Assembly (NCBI RefSeq): GCF_007829035.1
Contig: NZ_VIVQ01000002.1
Location: 310,001 to 374,000, forward strand
Direction of reading: 5' to 3'
DNA: 64,000 bases
Origin: Rudaeicoccus suwonensis
GTDB taxonomy: Bacteria > Actinomycetota > Actinomycetes > Actinomycetales > Dermatophilaceae
Position 1 is the stretch's first letter; each line of letters starts with the position of its first letter. The notes under the pieces are model-generated. The model saw only the letters and a list, made by a program, of their open reading frames with translations. It was not told the DNA's origin and did not search any database. This document shows positions 50,175 through 59,342 of this stretch, piece after piece. The position numbers were made by a program, and so were the translations under genes.

Positions 50175-51469
50175 GACTTACCTCCCCGCAGCAGATTCCA
50201 CCGGTCGACGACGTGTGCGCCGGCGCCGATGAAGGGCAGGAACCATGGCGGTCCGACGTGGCCCGGCACGGGCCGGAATGCGATGCCGGAGAACGGCAGA
50301 TCCGCGCGAAGACCAAGCAATTTGCGAGCGATCTGCTGCCCCGAGTGTGTCGCCATCTGGACGCCGTGGCCGCTATAGCCGAGGCTGTAATGCACACCAC
50401 TGTGTTCACCGACGTGAACCATCTGATCCATGCTGATGTCAACCAGCCCACCCCACGTGTAGTCGATGCGACGGTCACCGAGCTGCGGGAAGATCTCGAC
50501 CATGGCCGACCGCAGAATCTGCGCGCTGCGCTGATCGGAGTCGGGGCTCGACAGAGCGAATCTGGCACGCCCCCCGAACAGCAGCCGGTTATCAGGAGTC
50601 AGCCGGAAGTAATAGGTCAACATCTTGGCGTCCGATGCCATCCGACGGTGCGGCAGGACGTCAGCTGCCAGCGCATCCCCGAGGGGTTCGGTACAGATGA
50701 CGAAACTCCCCACCGGTATCACGCGCCGCTGCAGCCACGGGGTCAATGCGGAGGTGTAACCACTCGTCGCAATGAGCACCTCCTTAGCCGAGACCACGCC
50801 TCGGGTCGTCTGCACCACGTGCCGCGCGCCCTCTCGACTTAGGGACACCACGGGTGAGTCCTCACAGATGGTCGCGCCGGCCGCTACTGCTGCCACCGCA
50901 AGACCGCTCACGAACTTGCCGACGTGCAGACCTGCACCGAGCGGGTCGACCATCCCACCGTGGTAGTAGTGCGACCCGATTTCTTTGCCGACCTCGTCCG
51001 GACCCAGCACCATCAGGTCGGGCAGCGCGCCGATACTCGCGATCGCACGTTGTGTCGTGCGCATAGCGGCGACATCCCGCGGGGTGAGTGCGAGCGACAG
51101 CTTGCCGGAACGGGTGAAGTCGCAGTCGATCGAGTGCTCGTGGACCAACGACTCCACCGTACTGATGGCCTTGTCGTATTCCAGGTAGTACTCCACGGCG
51201 CGGTCCCTGCCGTAACGCTTGACGGCTTGGCCAAACCCGATGGCTAGTCCTGTCGTCGCCATACCGGCGTTCCGGTTGGATGCGCCCCAGCCGACGTGAT
51301 GGGCTTCCAGAACGGCGACCGTTGCGCCGCCTCGAGCCAGTTCGAGCGCCGCGGACAGCCCGGTGAGGCCGGCCCCGACGATGGCCACATCGACGTTCTC
51401 GGGCACGGGGATCTTGCGGAAGTCTCCAGGTGGCGCAGTCGTATCCTGCCAGTACGAAATGAGTTTCAT
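50171..51469 (-). CDS. FAD-dependent amine/amino acid oxidoreductase (DadA/PuuB-like)
   Basis: A 432-residue flavoprotein of the D-amino-acid oxidase fold. The dinucleotide motif is VAIVGAGLTGLSAALELARG (Gly32-x-Gly34). The Trp- and Gly-rich WGASNRNAGMATTG follows, and LGYSGHGVQMATHSGQQIAR closes the FAD site. Such enzymes oxidise secondary amines, gamma-glutamylputrescine or similar compounds to aldehydes. The coupled aldehyde dehydrogenase supports aldehyde release. ATG 51469 is 6 bp after the dehalogenase stop. Confidence 0.83.
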   Translation of the reverse strand: MKLISYWQDTTAPPGDFRKIPVPENVDVAIVGAGLTGLSAALELARGGATVAVLEAHHVGWGASNRNAGMATTGLAIGFGQAVKRYGRDRAVEYYLEYDKAISTVESLVHEHSIDCDFTRSGKLSLALTPRDVAAMRTTQRAIASIGALPDLMVLGPDEVGKEIGSHYYHGGMVDPLGAGLHVGKFVSGLAVAAVAAGATICEDSPVVSLSREGARHVVQTTRGVVSAKEVLIATSGYTSALTPWLQRRVIPVGSFVICTEPLGDALAADVLPHRRMASDAKMLTYYFRLTPDNRLLFGGRARFALSSPDSDQRSAQILRSAMVEIFPQLGDRRIDYTWGGLVDISMDQMVHVGEHSGVHYSLGYSGHGVQMATHSGQQIARKLLGLRADLPFSGIAFRPVPGHVGPPWFLPFIGAGAHVVDRWNLLRGGKS

Positions 51470-51475
51470 TGCGTC

Positions 51476-52147
51476 TCAGTCGATTCCAAGCATCTGGTTC
51501 AGCTCGTCCAGCGAGTCGACATCGACATACCCGTAGGAGTGTGCAGCGGGGTCGTACCCGCGTCGCAGCATGACCAAGTTCCTGAATCCGAGGTCGTGCA
51601 TCGGCATGATGTCGTAGCGCGTGTGGGATGAGACATGCAAAAAGTCCTCCGGCCGAGCATTCAGCTGCTCGACCATGTACTCGAACGCCTGGTACCGAGG
51701 CTTATAGACGCCCGCCTGTTCAGCGGTGAAGACCGCGTGGAACGGCGCTTCGAGCTTTGGCACAGACACGTCGAGAAACGCGGTGTCCGCGTTGGACAGA
51801 ATCACCAGCTGATAACGCTCCGCCATCTTCGTCAAGGGCGCGACCACATTGTCGTGGGGGCCCCAGGACAGCACGGCCTCACCGAACTGCTCGCCAGCGC
51901 TCTCGTCTGACTCGATGCCCCACGTGCGGCAGGTGCGGTCGTACGCATCCTGAAGGACCTGTCGGTACGGGTAATAACTGCCGAGCACCTGGTCGTAGCG
52001 GTACTTGCTGAACGATTCGCGGAATGCGGGCCAATCCGCCTCGTCGATCTGACCACGAACGACCGTCCGTGTCGCAGCGTCGATCTGGTAGTTGATCAGC
52101 GTTCCGTAGCAGTCGAACGACACGTACTTCGGGCGGTAGTCGATCAC
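51476..52147 (-). CDS. Haloacid dehalogenase, type II (HAD superfamily)
   Basis: A 223-residue HAD hydrolase. Motif I is VSFDCYGTLINYQ with nucleophile Asp12; motif II LVILSNADTAFL; motif III lysine in GVYKPRYQAFEYM; and the last motif HVSSHTRYDIMPMHDLGFRN, resembling the S-x-x-x-x-D pattern of L-2-haloacid dehalogenases. In such operons the protein may act on another ester or phosphate instead of a halide. It is the first gene of the minus-strand catabolic operon, directly behind the promoter region shared with the GntR gene. Confidence 0.82.
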   Translation of the reverse strand: MIDYRPKYVSFDCYGTLINYQIDAATRTVVRGQIDEADWPAFRESFSKYRYDQVLGSYYPYRQVLQDAYDRTCRTWGIESDESAGEQFGEAVLSWGPHDNVVAPLTKMAERYQLVILSNADTAFLDVSVPKLEAPFHAVFTAEQAGVYKPRYQAFEYMVEQLNARPEDFLHVSSHTRYDIMPMHDLGFRNLVMLRRGYDPAAHSYGYVDVDSLDELNQMLGID

Positions 52148-52251
52148 GATTCATCGCTCCTGGCATCACTTGATTGAGGGTTGGGGTTGCCGGTGGATCG
52201 TCGGAAGATCGCTCATCCTCAGCCGGTACACGGACCGTACTCCCATTTCTG

Positions 52252-52269
52252 CATATTGTCGACAATATG
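52252..52269. promoter_or_regulatory. 18-bp perfect palindromic operator (GntR/FCD type)
   Basis: CATATTGTCGACAATATG is a perfect palindrome with the TTGT-CG-ACAA core expected of FadR-type GntR regulators. It sits between the divergent catabolic operon (start 52147) and the GntR gene (start 52341), so one regulator dimer could control both directions. Confidence 0.75.
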
Positions 52270-52280
52270 ACAGCACACCG

Positions 52281-52310
52281 TTGACACCATACAGTTGACG
52301 GGTCTACCTT
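52281..52310 (+). promoter_or_regulatory. Promoter of the GntR-ABC transporter operon
   Basis: TTGACA (52281-52286) and TACCTT (52305-52310) are spaced by 18 bases, a good sigma-70-type promoter, 12 bases after the operator palindrome. A second TTGACG at 52295 may be an overlapping -35. The start codon follows 31 bases later. Confidence 0.5.
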
Positions 52311-52340
52311 TCACACCACCCGACACGAGGAGCCACCGCT

Positions 52341-53057
52341 GTGGACCCAGAACTGCGGCTAGCGCCGTTGCAATTCACCTCGACCACGGATCGGGTCAGC
52401 ACCGAACTCCGGCGCCTGATCATTTCCGGGGCCCTGGCGCCGGGACAGGCCCTCAACGAGAAGGCCGTGTCGGACCAGCTCGGGGTGTCTCGTTCACCGG
52501 TGCGCGAAGCGTTTCAGCGCCTCGTCGCCGAACGCCTGCTCGTCTCCGAACGAAACAAAAGCGTCACCGTCAACACGTTCAGCGACACGGACATCGAGGA
52601 GATCTATGACGCGCGCATCGCCATCGAGAGTCACGCTGCTCGCGGCATCATCGCGGCTGGCTCAACGACCATCGACTCCACGGCGGCCCAGCTCGAGGTC
52701 GCATTGGACAACCTGCGGACTCAGCTGGATGTCGGCGATCGCTTGGCAGTTGCACATGCCGACCTCGCCTTCCACCAGCAGCTCGTCGCTGCTGGCGGTA
52801 ACACCCGCCTCCTGGCGGCATACGAACTTCTCTCGGCCGAGACGCTGACCTGTATGGCGTGGCTGGAGAACGTCAAACCGTCGGGGGACGAACTGATGCA
52901 AGACCACCGGGATTTCATCGACGCGCTTCAGGCCCAGGATTCGGACCGGATCAGCGCCGTCATCACCCAGCACCTCTCCCGGGCGAATCTCAATCTCACC
53001 GCCAGCGATCCCGCTGAGCGGGCACTGCCAAACGTCGCTGATGCGCCCATCGATTGA
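52341..53057 (+). CDS. GntR family (FCD/FadR-type) regulator
   Basis: A 238-residue repressor. Winged helix: RVSTELRRLIISGALAPGQA then VSDQLGVSRSPVREAFQRLV. The all-helical FCD ligand domain includes IEEIYDARIAIESHAARGII, VAHADLAFHQQLVAAGG (metal-type Asp/His) and LMQDHRDFIDALQAQDS. The GTG start at 52341 follows GAGGAG. It lies beside the palindrome it probably binds and is the first gene of the transporter operon. The ligand is probably an intermediate of the neighbouring amine pathway. Confidence 0.88.
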   Translation: MDPELRLAPLQFTSTTDRVSTELRRLIISGALAPGQALNEKAVSDQLGVSRSPVREAFQRLVAERLLVSERNKSVTVNTFSDTDIEEIYDARIAIESHAARGIIAAGSTTIDSTAAQLEVALDNLRTQLDVGDRLAVAHADLAFHQQLVAAGGNTRLLAAYELLSAETLTCMAWLENVKPSGDELMQDHRDFIDALQAQDSDRISAVITQHLSRANLNLTASDPAERALPNVADAPID

Positions 53058-53070
53058 TCAGGAGTCACCC

Positions 53071-54039
53071 ATGAAGAAACGAATCATTCCGGTGCTGGCC
53101 GCCGGCATCGCAGTTGCCGTGACCGGCTGTTCCAGTTCTGGCAGTTCCGGCACAGGCACCGGCGCCAGCAACAAGTCGTCCGGAGCGAGCAATGTCGCCG
53201 TCGGCACGGTCGGAAACATCGCCGCCGGGGTAGCTGCCGATCCGGCCGCGGTCGCCCTGCTGCCCGCTTCGGCGAAAGCCAACGGCACCATCTCTGTGGC
53301 GATGGACCTGCAGTACCCGCCGACGTCCTTCCTTTCCACCAGCAATCAGCCTGAAGGATTCAACGTCGACATCTCCCGGCTCATCGCTGCCAAGCTCGGC
53401 CTGAAACTGCAGATCGACAACGTCGCATTCGACACGATCGTCCCTGGCCTCACTGGAGGCCGGTACGACTTCACCGCGACCGACATGTCGGCCACGGCCG
53501 CCCGCCTCCAAGTGCTCGACATGATCAACTACTGGAGCGACGGCTCCTCTCTTGCGACCCGCTCCGGCAATCCCGAGAACCTGAGCATCAACAACTCGAC
53601 AATCTGCGGCAAGACGATCGCGGTGATGACCGGCACTACCCAACAGGAGACCTATCTGCCAATCCTGTCGAAGCAGTGCACCACTGAAGGAAAACCTGCC
53701 GTCAAACAGGTAGTCCTCCCGGACGTCAACGGGGCTTTGACGCAGTTGGCGTCCGGACGAGTCGACGGCATTTTCTACGACACTCCATCTTTGGCGTACG
53801 CCGTTCAACAACATGGCGCGGCGTTCGAACTCGCCGGCGCTCAGTACGCCAAGCCCGCTGCGCTCGGCAATGATCTGGTCGCAATCGGGCTGGCAAAGAA
53901 TTCACCCCTGACCAAGGCCGTGCAGAGCGCGATGCAGTCGATCATGGACAGCCCGCTGTATCTCAAGGCATTGAGCGACTGGGGCATGGGCGCCGGAGCG
54001 ATCAAGACCGCGTCGATCGCAACGGCAGCAGCGGGCTGA
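53071..54039 (+). CDS. Amino-acid-type ABC transporter substrate-binding lipoprotein
   Basis: A 322-residue family 3 binding protein. The lipobox is AVAVTGC (Cys20), followed by a Ser/Gly-rich linker. ISVAMDLQYPPTSFLSTSNQ, EGFNVDISRLIAAKLGLKLQ and the FDTIVPGLTGGRYDFTATDM region are typical of polar amino acid or opine binding proteins. Near the end, AIGLAKNSPLTKAVQSAMQ matches the family. ATG 53071 follows CAGGAGT. The ligand is probably the amine or amino acid degraded by the divergent operon. Confidence 0.87.
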   Translation: MKKRIIPVLAAGIAVAVTGCSSSGSSGTGTGASNKSSGASNVAVGTVGNIAAGVAADPAAVALLPASAKANGTISVAMDLQYPPTSFLSTSNQPEGFNVDISRLIAAKLGLKLQIDNVAFDTIVPGLTGGRYDFTATDMSATAARLQVLDMINYWSDGSSLATRSGNPENLSINNSTICGKTIAVMTGTTQQETYLPILSKQCTTEGKPAVKQVVLPDVNGALTQLASGRVDGIFYDTPSLAYAVQQHGAAFELAGAQYAKPAALGNDLVAIGLAKNSPLTKAVQSAMQSIMDSPLYLKALSDWGMGAGAIKTASIATAAAG

Positions 54040-54045
54040 GCCGGG

Positions 54046-54918
54046 ATGGACGCCGCCGACAAGCCCCGGATCCATCGTCGTGGTGCCTACGAATACGCAA
54101 TGTGGGCAATCTGCGTCATCGTGACCGCCGGGATCGCGTACACCCTGATCACTAATCCTCGGTACCAGTGGGGAGTCATCCGTCAGTACCTCACGGCCGG
54201 AACAGTGATGCGCGGCCTGTGGCTCACGATCTGGCTGACAGTTGTCGTGATGGTGATCGCCACTGTGCTGGGCTTGTTCGTGGCGGTGATGCGCTCCTCG
54301 AAAATCCTGCCCGTGCGCCTGCTCGCGATCGGATACATCAACCTGTTTCGTGGGACTCCGGTGCTGGTGCAGTTGATTCTGTGGTTCAACATCGCAGCGC
54401 TGTATCCGAACATCCGGCTCGGCATACCGTTCACGCCGCTTGAGGGAAAGCTCGACACCAACTCCCTCATCAGCGCCACGACCGCGGCAATCATCGGGCT
54501 GTCGCTCAACGAGGCGGCATACATGGCCGAGATCGTCCGCGGTGGGTTCAATTCTGTCTCCAAGGGACAGTTGGAGGCAGGCGACTCGCTCGGAATGAGC
54601 GAGAGCATGAAGATGCGAAAGATCATCATTCCTCAGGCCATGCCCACCGTCATACCGGCCACGGGCAACCAGTTCATCAGCATGCTGAAGGAGACGTCGC
54701 TTGTCAGCGTGCTCGGCGTCGCCGACCTGCTGCAAAGCGTGCAACTGATCTACGCACGCACCTTCGAGACGATCCCGATGCTGCTGGTTGCGTGCATCTG
54801 GTACCTCGTGATTTCGATCCTGCTGAACTACCCGCAGTCGAAGATCGAGGCCCACTACGGCAAGTCCACTCGCGCTGTTCACACGAGACCGACACCACTG
54901 ACGGAGGTTCCGGCATGA
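54046..54918 (+). CDS. Polar amino-acid ABC transporter permease
   Basis: A 290-residue His/Glu/Gln/Arg-type permease. The N-terminal helix is [17 protein letters not shown], and [20 protein letters not shown] starts the conserved domain. [17 protein letters not shown] is the family signature, and [20 protein letters not shown] is the ATPase-coupling EAA-like loop. Only one permease gene is present, so the channel is probably a homodimer. ATG 54046 is 6 bp after the binding-protein stop. The stop overlaps the ATPase start. Confidence 0.9.
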   Translation: MDAADKPRIHRRGAYEYAMWAICVIVTAGIAYTLITNPRYQWGVIRQYLTAGTVMRGLWLTIWLTVVVMVIATVLGLFVAVMRSSKILPVRLLAIGYINLFRGTPVLVQLILWFNIAALYPNIRLGIPFTPLEGKLDTNSLISATTAAIIGLSLNEAAYMAEIVRGGFNSVSKGQLEAGDSLGMSESMKMRKIIIPQAMPTVIPATGNQFISMLKETSLVSVLGVADLLQSVQLIYARTFETIPMLLVACIWYLVISILLNYPQSKIEAHYGKSTRAVHTRPTPLTEVPA

Positions 54919-55742
54919 GCGACGACATCGGCCGTCCTTCGACCACGCCATTCCGACCGCCGGGGTTGGGCGATGCGGACGGACCAGGAACCGTGCACAT
55001 TCGCAAGTTGGTGAAATCCTTCGGTTCGCACACAGTGCTGAAGGACATCAACGTCGACATCGCCCTCGGTGAGGTCTGCGTTCTGATCGGGCCCAGCGGA
55101 TCGGGCAAGTCCACCCTGCTGCGATGTATCGACGGGCTCGAAGAGATCGACTCCGGTGTGCTGAAGGTCAACGGCGAACACCTCGGGTACGCCGAAGTGG
55201 ACACGCACTTTCGGCCCCTGTCGAGAATCGAGCGGCGACGCCAGCGCACCCAGATCGGGATGGTCTTCCAACAGTTCAATCTGTTCCCCAATCTCACCGC
55301 GCTGGAGAACATCACCGTCGGGCAGACGATGGTCAAGAAGACCTCCAAATCCGAAGCACGGGAACGCGCGCTCGAACTTCTCGCCCGTGTCGGTCTTCAA
55401 GGGCACGACGATCACTACCCGATCCAGCTGTCCGGTGGCCAACAGCAGCGAGTCGCAATCGCGCGATCGCTGGCGATGGACCCGAAGGTGATGTTGTTCG
55501 ACGAGCCCACGTCCGCCCTCGACCCCGAACTCGTCGGCGATGTGCTGGATGTCATGCGCCAACTGGCCGATGACGGTATGACGATGCTCGTCACGACCCA
55601 CGAGATGGGCTTCGCCAGAGAAGTCGCCAACAGCCTGCTCTTCATGGCCGACGGTTACATCGTCGAGCGCGGGGATCCACGCGAGGTTCTCGCGGACCCG
55701 AAGGAAGCTCGCACCAAACAGTTCCTGAAGAAGGTGTTGTGA
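54915..55742 (+). CDS. Polar amino-acid ABC transporter ATP-binding protein
   Basis: A 275-residue ATPase. Walker A is GPSGSGKST, the Q-loop [20 protein letters not shown], the signature [18 protein letters not shown], and Walker [41 protein letters not shown] has the switch His. There is a 40-residue N-terminal extension before the core. ATG 54915 overlaps the permease stop (ATGA). It powers import with the two preceding gene products. Confidence 0.92.
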   Translation: MSDDIGRPSTTPFRPPGLGDADGPGTVHIRKLVKSFGSHTVLKDINVDIALGEVCVLIGPSGSGKSTLLRCIDGLEEIDSGVLKVNGEHLGYAEVDTHFRPLSRIERRRQRTQIGMVFQQFNLFPNLTALENITVGQTMVKKTSKSEARERALELLARVGLQGHDDHYPIQLSGGQQQRVAIARSLAMDPKVMLFDEPTSALDPELVGDVLDVMRQLADDGMTMLVTTHEMGFAREVANSLLFMADGYIVERGDPREVLADPKEARTKQFLKKVL

Positions 55743-55744
55743 CA

Positions 55745-56878
55745 ATGACCGACGCACACATCGGAGTCATCGGCACCGGCAGCATCGGCAGCATGGCGAT
55801 GTGGCAGGCGACCCGACATGAGACCTCGGTCATCGGTTTCGAGGCCAAGACTCCCGCGCACCCGCGCACCGCCGTTGGCGGCGACTCGCGTCTGTTCCGT
55901 ATGACGTACCGCGGCACCGATCCTTACTTCCCCATCCTGAAGCGCTCCCGCGAGCTGTGGCTGGAACTGGAAAAAGATTCAGGCTCATCGGTTTTCGGAC
56001 AGTGCGGAGGGCTGTCCATCGGCCACCGCGACGGCTCGTACATCCCGGCGCTGCTGGAGTCGATCGACGCATGCGGTGCGGAGCATCGGATCCTTGACCA
56101 TGCGGAAATGAAGGAGCGCTACCCCCAACACGACCTGGATTCCGACGAAGTCGGGGTCTGGGACGCGCAGGCGGGGTACCTGCGAACGGACGCTGCGGTG
56201 CTGGCCGCACTGACCTGCGCGCGGGAGCGCGGCGCGACGGTCCTGACGGACACCAACATCACCTCGGTGACCGAGCACAACGACTACGTCGAAGTCAGCG
56301 ATGGCGACCAGTCGTGGACGGTCGACCGCCTCATCGTCACAGGTGGGGCCTGGGCCGGCGGGATCCTTCCGGACGCACTTCAACGCCGGGTGTATCCGGC
56401 GCGAATCTTGTTGACCTGGTTCGGAACTCAGCGCCCGGACCTGTTCACCCCGGAGGTCTTCCCGATCTTCATCCGGATTGCCCGAGGCACGTCGATGTAT
56501 GGCGCGCCGTGTCTGGACGGCGCATCGGTCAAGGCCAGTCTCGACGGGCGTGCCGAACGTGCCGATGATCCGTCCGACCTTCTGCGCGAACCAACTCTCG
56601 GTGAGATGACTGAAGTGCGAGGCACCGCTGCGAGCTACTTCCCCGATCTGGTTCCGTACGTCGTACGTGCCGACACCTATCCCGACCTCTACACCGACGA
56701 CGGGGCGCCGTTGCTCGGTTTCGCGCCCGGATCACGGCGAGTGGTCCTCGCGACAGGCTTCTGTGGAGCCGGGTTCAAAATGGCGACCGGTTACGGGCAG
56801 ATCGCTGCCGATCTTGCGCTGGACCCAAACTCGGCGAGGACCCCGAAATTCACTGATCCTGCTCGGTTCATGGTGTGA
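55745..56878 (+). CDS. Monomeric sarcosine oxidase-like FAD enzyme
   Basis: A 377-residue flavin oxidase of the MSOX/N-methyltryptophan oxidase group. The FAD motif is IGVIGTGSIGSMAMWQATRH (Gly10-x-Gly12), then HPRTAVGGDSRLFRMTYRGT and the C-terminal VLATGFCGAGFKMATGYGQI. The usual Cys-x-Tyr-Thr-x-Thr-Pro-Asp stretch that covalently binds FAD reads PDLYTDDGAPLLG here, so FAD is probably not covalently bound. It would N-demethylate or deaminate a secondary amine brought in by the transporter. ATG 55745 is preferred (GTG 55739 overlaps the previous stop). It is the last gene of the plus-strand operon. Confidence 0.82.
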   Translation: MTDAHIGVIGTGSIGSMAMWQATRHETSVIGFEAKTPAHPRTAVGGDSRLFRMTYRGTDPYFPILKRSRELWLELEKDSGSSVFGQCGGLSIGHRDGSYIPALLESIDACGAEHRILDHAEMKERYPQHDLDSDEVGVWDAQAGYLRTDAAVLAALTCARERGATVLTDTNITSVTEHNDYVEVSDGDQSWTVDRLIVTGGAWAGGILPDALQRRVYPARILLTWFGTQRPDLFTPEVFPIFIRIARGTSMYGAPCLDGASVKASLDGRAERADDPSDLLREPTLGEMTEVRGTAASYFPDLVPYVVRADTYPDLYTDDGAPLLGFAPGSRRVVLATGFCGAGFKMATGYGQIAADLALDPNSARTPKFTDPARFMV

Positions 56879-56891
56879 GGAAGCAAATCGG

Positions 56892-57440
56892 TCAGACCTG
56901 CCTCTCCGCGAACGTCCGGATTTCCGCCACGGCGAGAGTCTGCTCCGCGTCGTACTCGACGAACGAGTCCCGTATGACGAAGCCCAGTCGCGCCGCCAGT
57001 GCCAGCGATCGCGCATTGCTCGTCTGGGTGACCAGGAGCACGGGTTGGTCAGGCAACTCGGAAGCGGCGGCGTGCAAGACTGCCGTCGCCGCCTCCGATG
57101 CATACCCGAACCCCCAAAACCGCTGCCGCAGAACATAGCTCAGTTCCAGCTCGTCACCCTGAGGGAGGACATGCCCTGGGCGGTCGACCGCTCGCCGATC
57201 CAGAACGATCGTTCCGGCGAACTCTCCGTCGGCGTCGACAACGTAAGTGCCCGGCTGCAGGGCAATGGCCGCGGTACCACCGTTGCTCAGGAAGTGCTGC
57301 ACCTCGGCGCGAGACCGCGGACCTCCGAGGTGGGTGCGCACGACCGGATCCGTCTGCAGCTCGACCAAACCGTCGACGTCCGACGGCTGCGCCCGCCGCA
57401 ATAACAGTCGCTCGCTGCGGATCTCGATCGCCGAAACCAT
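56892..57440 (-). CDS. GNAT family N-acetyltransferase
   Basis: A 182-residue acetyltransferase of the RimJ type. IEIRSERLLLRRAQPSDVDG opens the fold; LSYVLRQRFWGFGYASEAAT is the acetyl-CoA loop (R/Q-x-x-G-x-G/A, here Q-R-F-W-G-F-G-Y-A); TQTSNARSLALAARLGFVIR is motif B. ATG 57440 is chosen; a TTG at 57470 overlapping the LysR stop is an alternative. It follows the LysR gene on the same strand and may be in its operon. Substrate unknown. Confidence 0.85.
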   Translation of the reverse strand: MVSAIEIRSERLLLRRAQPSDVDGLVELQTDPVVRTHLGGPRSRAEVQHFLSNGGTAAIALQPGTYVVDADGEFAGTIVLDRRAVDRPGHVLPQGDELELSYVLRQRFWGFGYASEAATAVLHAAASELPDQPVLLVTQTSNARSLALAARLGFVIRDSFVEYDAEQTLAVAEIRTFAERQV

Positions 57441-57466
57441 CGACGGTCCGTGGCCGACAGGGCCGC

Positions 57467-58366
57467 TCAACCGGCGTCACCCACCACGACGCCAGCCGTG
57501 TCGAGTGCGAGTTCGATTGCAGCATCGATGATCTCGCTCTTCCTGCCGACCTCGCACACCAGCGCGATGTCGCTGGGTGCGAGGTCGGTCACCCGGCAGT
57601 ACGCCACGTCCGGGCGTGTGTAGAAGTTGGCGGCGGACTCCGGAAGGATCGCGATGCCGACCCCTGCTGCGACATACTCCAACTTCTCCTCGACGGTCGT
57701 CGGCATCGGCAGATCGATGGGTCGATCGGCGAGGCCGTTGACCCGCAGCCGCTCCGCGGCATCACGCCACTCGGGAACCGCGTCGACATCTTGCAGCAGC
57801 TCCAGGTCGACGAGGTCGGCCACGCGGAGCGCGGGTCGACGCGCGAGAGGATGACCGACAGGCAGTGCGACCAACCTCGGCTCGCTCGCCATCGGCACGA
57901 CGCGTAGACCTCGCCGCGGCACCGGCAACCGGACGATGCTCACATCGGCGCGCCCATCGCGGACCACCTCGACCTGGTCCTCCCAGGAGCTGCGCAGCAC
58001 CTCCACGCGGGTGCCGCTGAACCGGGCAGACAACTCTCGCGCCATACCGGTGACGATGACACCCGGCATGAAGGCGATAGTGAACCGCGCTTCGCCTCGA
58101 CCATGCACCCTCGCACGCCGCTGAAAGGCGACCGACGACGCCAGCAGCCCGCGGGCATCGTCGACGAGGGCAGTCCCCGCAGCTGTGAGCTCGGTGCCAC
58201 GACTGGATCGCTCGAACAAAATGGCGCCGAGTTCCTTTTCCAGCGAACGCAATTGGCGACTCAGAACGGGTTGCGCGATGTGCAGCGTCTCCGCGGCGCG
58301 GCTGAAGGTTCCGCCGTCGACGATCGCGAGGAAGTATCGCAACTTCCGCAGATCAAGATCGCTCAT
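57467..58366 (-). CDS. LysR family transcriptional regulator
   Basis: A 299-residue regulator. The N-terminal helix-turn-helix LRKLRYFLAIVDGGTFSRAA then ETLHIAQPVLSRQLRSLEKE is textbook. The effector domain begins near residue 90 (ARFTIAFMPGVIVTG) and includes LVALPVGHPLARRPALRVAD. It is 63 bp downstream of an SDR gene on the same strand, a frequent target arrangement when divergent, though here the orientation is tandem. The effector is unknown. Confidence 0.9.
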   Translation of the reverse strand: MSDLDLRKLRYFLAIVDGGTFSRAAETLHIAQPVLSRQLRSLEKELGAILFERSSRGTELTAAGTALVDDARGLLASSVAFQRRARVHGRGEARFTIAFMPGVIVTGMARELSARFSGTRVEVLRSSWEDQVEVVRDGRADVSIVRLPVPRRGLRVVPMASEPRLVALPVGHPLARRPALRVADLVDLELLQDVDAVPEWRDAAERLRVNGLADRPIDLPMPTTVEEKLEYVAAGVGIAILPESAANFYTRPDVAYCRVTDLAPSDIALVCEVGRKSEIIDAAIELALDTAGVVVGDAG

Positions 58367-58429
58367 GGGATCACGGTATGCCGATGCCGCCGACGAGGCC
58401 CGTATGCCGATCTCGCCATGCCATGACGG

Positions 58430-59149
58430 TCAGACGAGTATGGTGCCGCCGTCGACGACGCTGATCGTGCCTGTGACGAAGTCACTTTCCATCAGCGCGA
58501 CGTACGCCTGAGCCACATCGGAGGTTTCGGCAACCCTGCCGGCAGGAATCGACGCCGCCTGCGCGGCATACATCTGTGCCTGATCGTCAGCCGACATCGC
58601 TGCCCACAACGGTGATCGGACGATGCCGGGCGCGACAGCGTTGACCCTGATCGGCGCGAGTTCGACAGCGAGCGCCTTCGTGGCGCCGATGACGGCATTG
58701 CAGATCGCCGACCCGAGCGTCCACCCTGCGGCCGGCCGGAATGCAGCAGTGCCGCTCGTCAAGACGATCGAACCACCTTGTCGCAGAATAGGACTCGCAA
58801 GATGGATCGCCTGTAGCGCTGTGAAGAAGCGGAGTTCGAAGAACTCCCGGGCGGCAGTCGCGTCGTACTCCGCGAGCGGCATCGACCGCAGACCCTCCCC
58901 CGCGGTGATCACCAGGTGATCGAACGGTGCAGCTGCGTCGAAGAACGCCTCGAGCGCACCGTGATCGGTCAGGTCGACGACGTGACCCTCGGCGCCCGTC
59001 GGCAACTCGGCCAATGCCGTATCGACGCTGGACTGCCGACTCGACACCACCACGACCTCGGCCCCCGCTCGTGCAGACGCGACTGCTGTCGCCAGGCCAA
59101 TCCCGCTCGTTCCACCGAACAGGACGACACGCTTGCCGTTCAACGACAT
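58430..59149 (-). CDS. Short-chain dehydrogenase/reductase family protein
   Basis: A 239-residue Rossmann protein. VVLFGGTSGIGLATAVASAR is the TGxxxGxG cofactor motif, LVITAGEG the NNAG-like motif, and SIVLTSGTAAFRPAAG has the catalytic-type Ser. The YxxxK motif is missing: the segment reads GWTLGSAICNAVIGATKALA. Some SDRs of this subgroup lack it, so the enzyme may be altered in chemistry. IRVNAVAPGIVRSPLW is normal. ATG 59149 follows GGAGAGGGA. Substrate unknown. Confidence 0.83.
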   Translation of the reverse strand: MSLNGKRVVLFGGTSGIGLATAVASARAGAEVVVVSSRQSSVDTALAELPTGAEGHVVDLTDHGALEAFFDAAAPFDHLVITAGEGLRSMPLAEYDATAAREFFELRFFTALQAIHLASPILRQGGSIVLTSGTAAFRPAAGWTLGSAICNAVIGATKALAVELAPIRVNAVAPGIVRSPLWAAMSADDQAQMYAAQAASIPAGRVAETSDVAQAYVALMESDFVTGTISVVDGGTILV

Positions 59150-59342
59150 TGATCCCTCTCCGCCGATCACCGTGTGTGATCCGACGACCTCGAGTCTCGG
59201 GCCGCAGGACGCTCGACGTCCAAGACCTCCTTTGTCTCCCGCGATACCTCAGAGGTATGACGCCTTTGACCGTTATCAGTGCCACGTCCGACCGCGGTCA
59301 AGCGCAAAAGAAGCGGACCGGCAGCGGCAGTAGCCTCATGAG

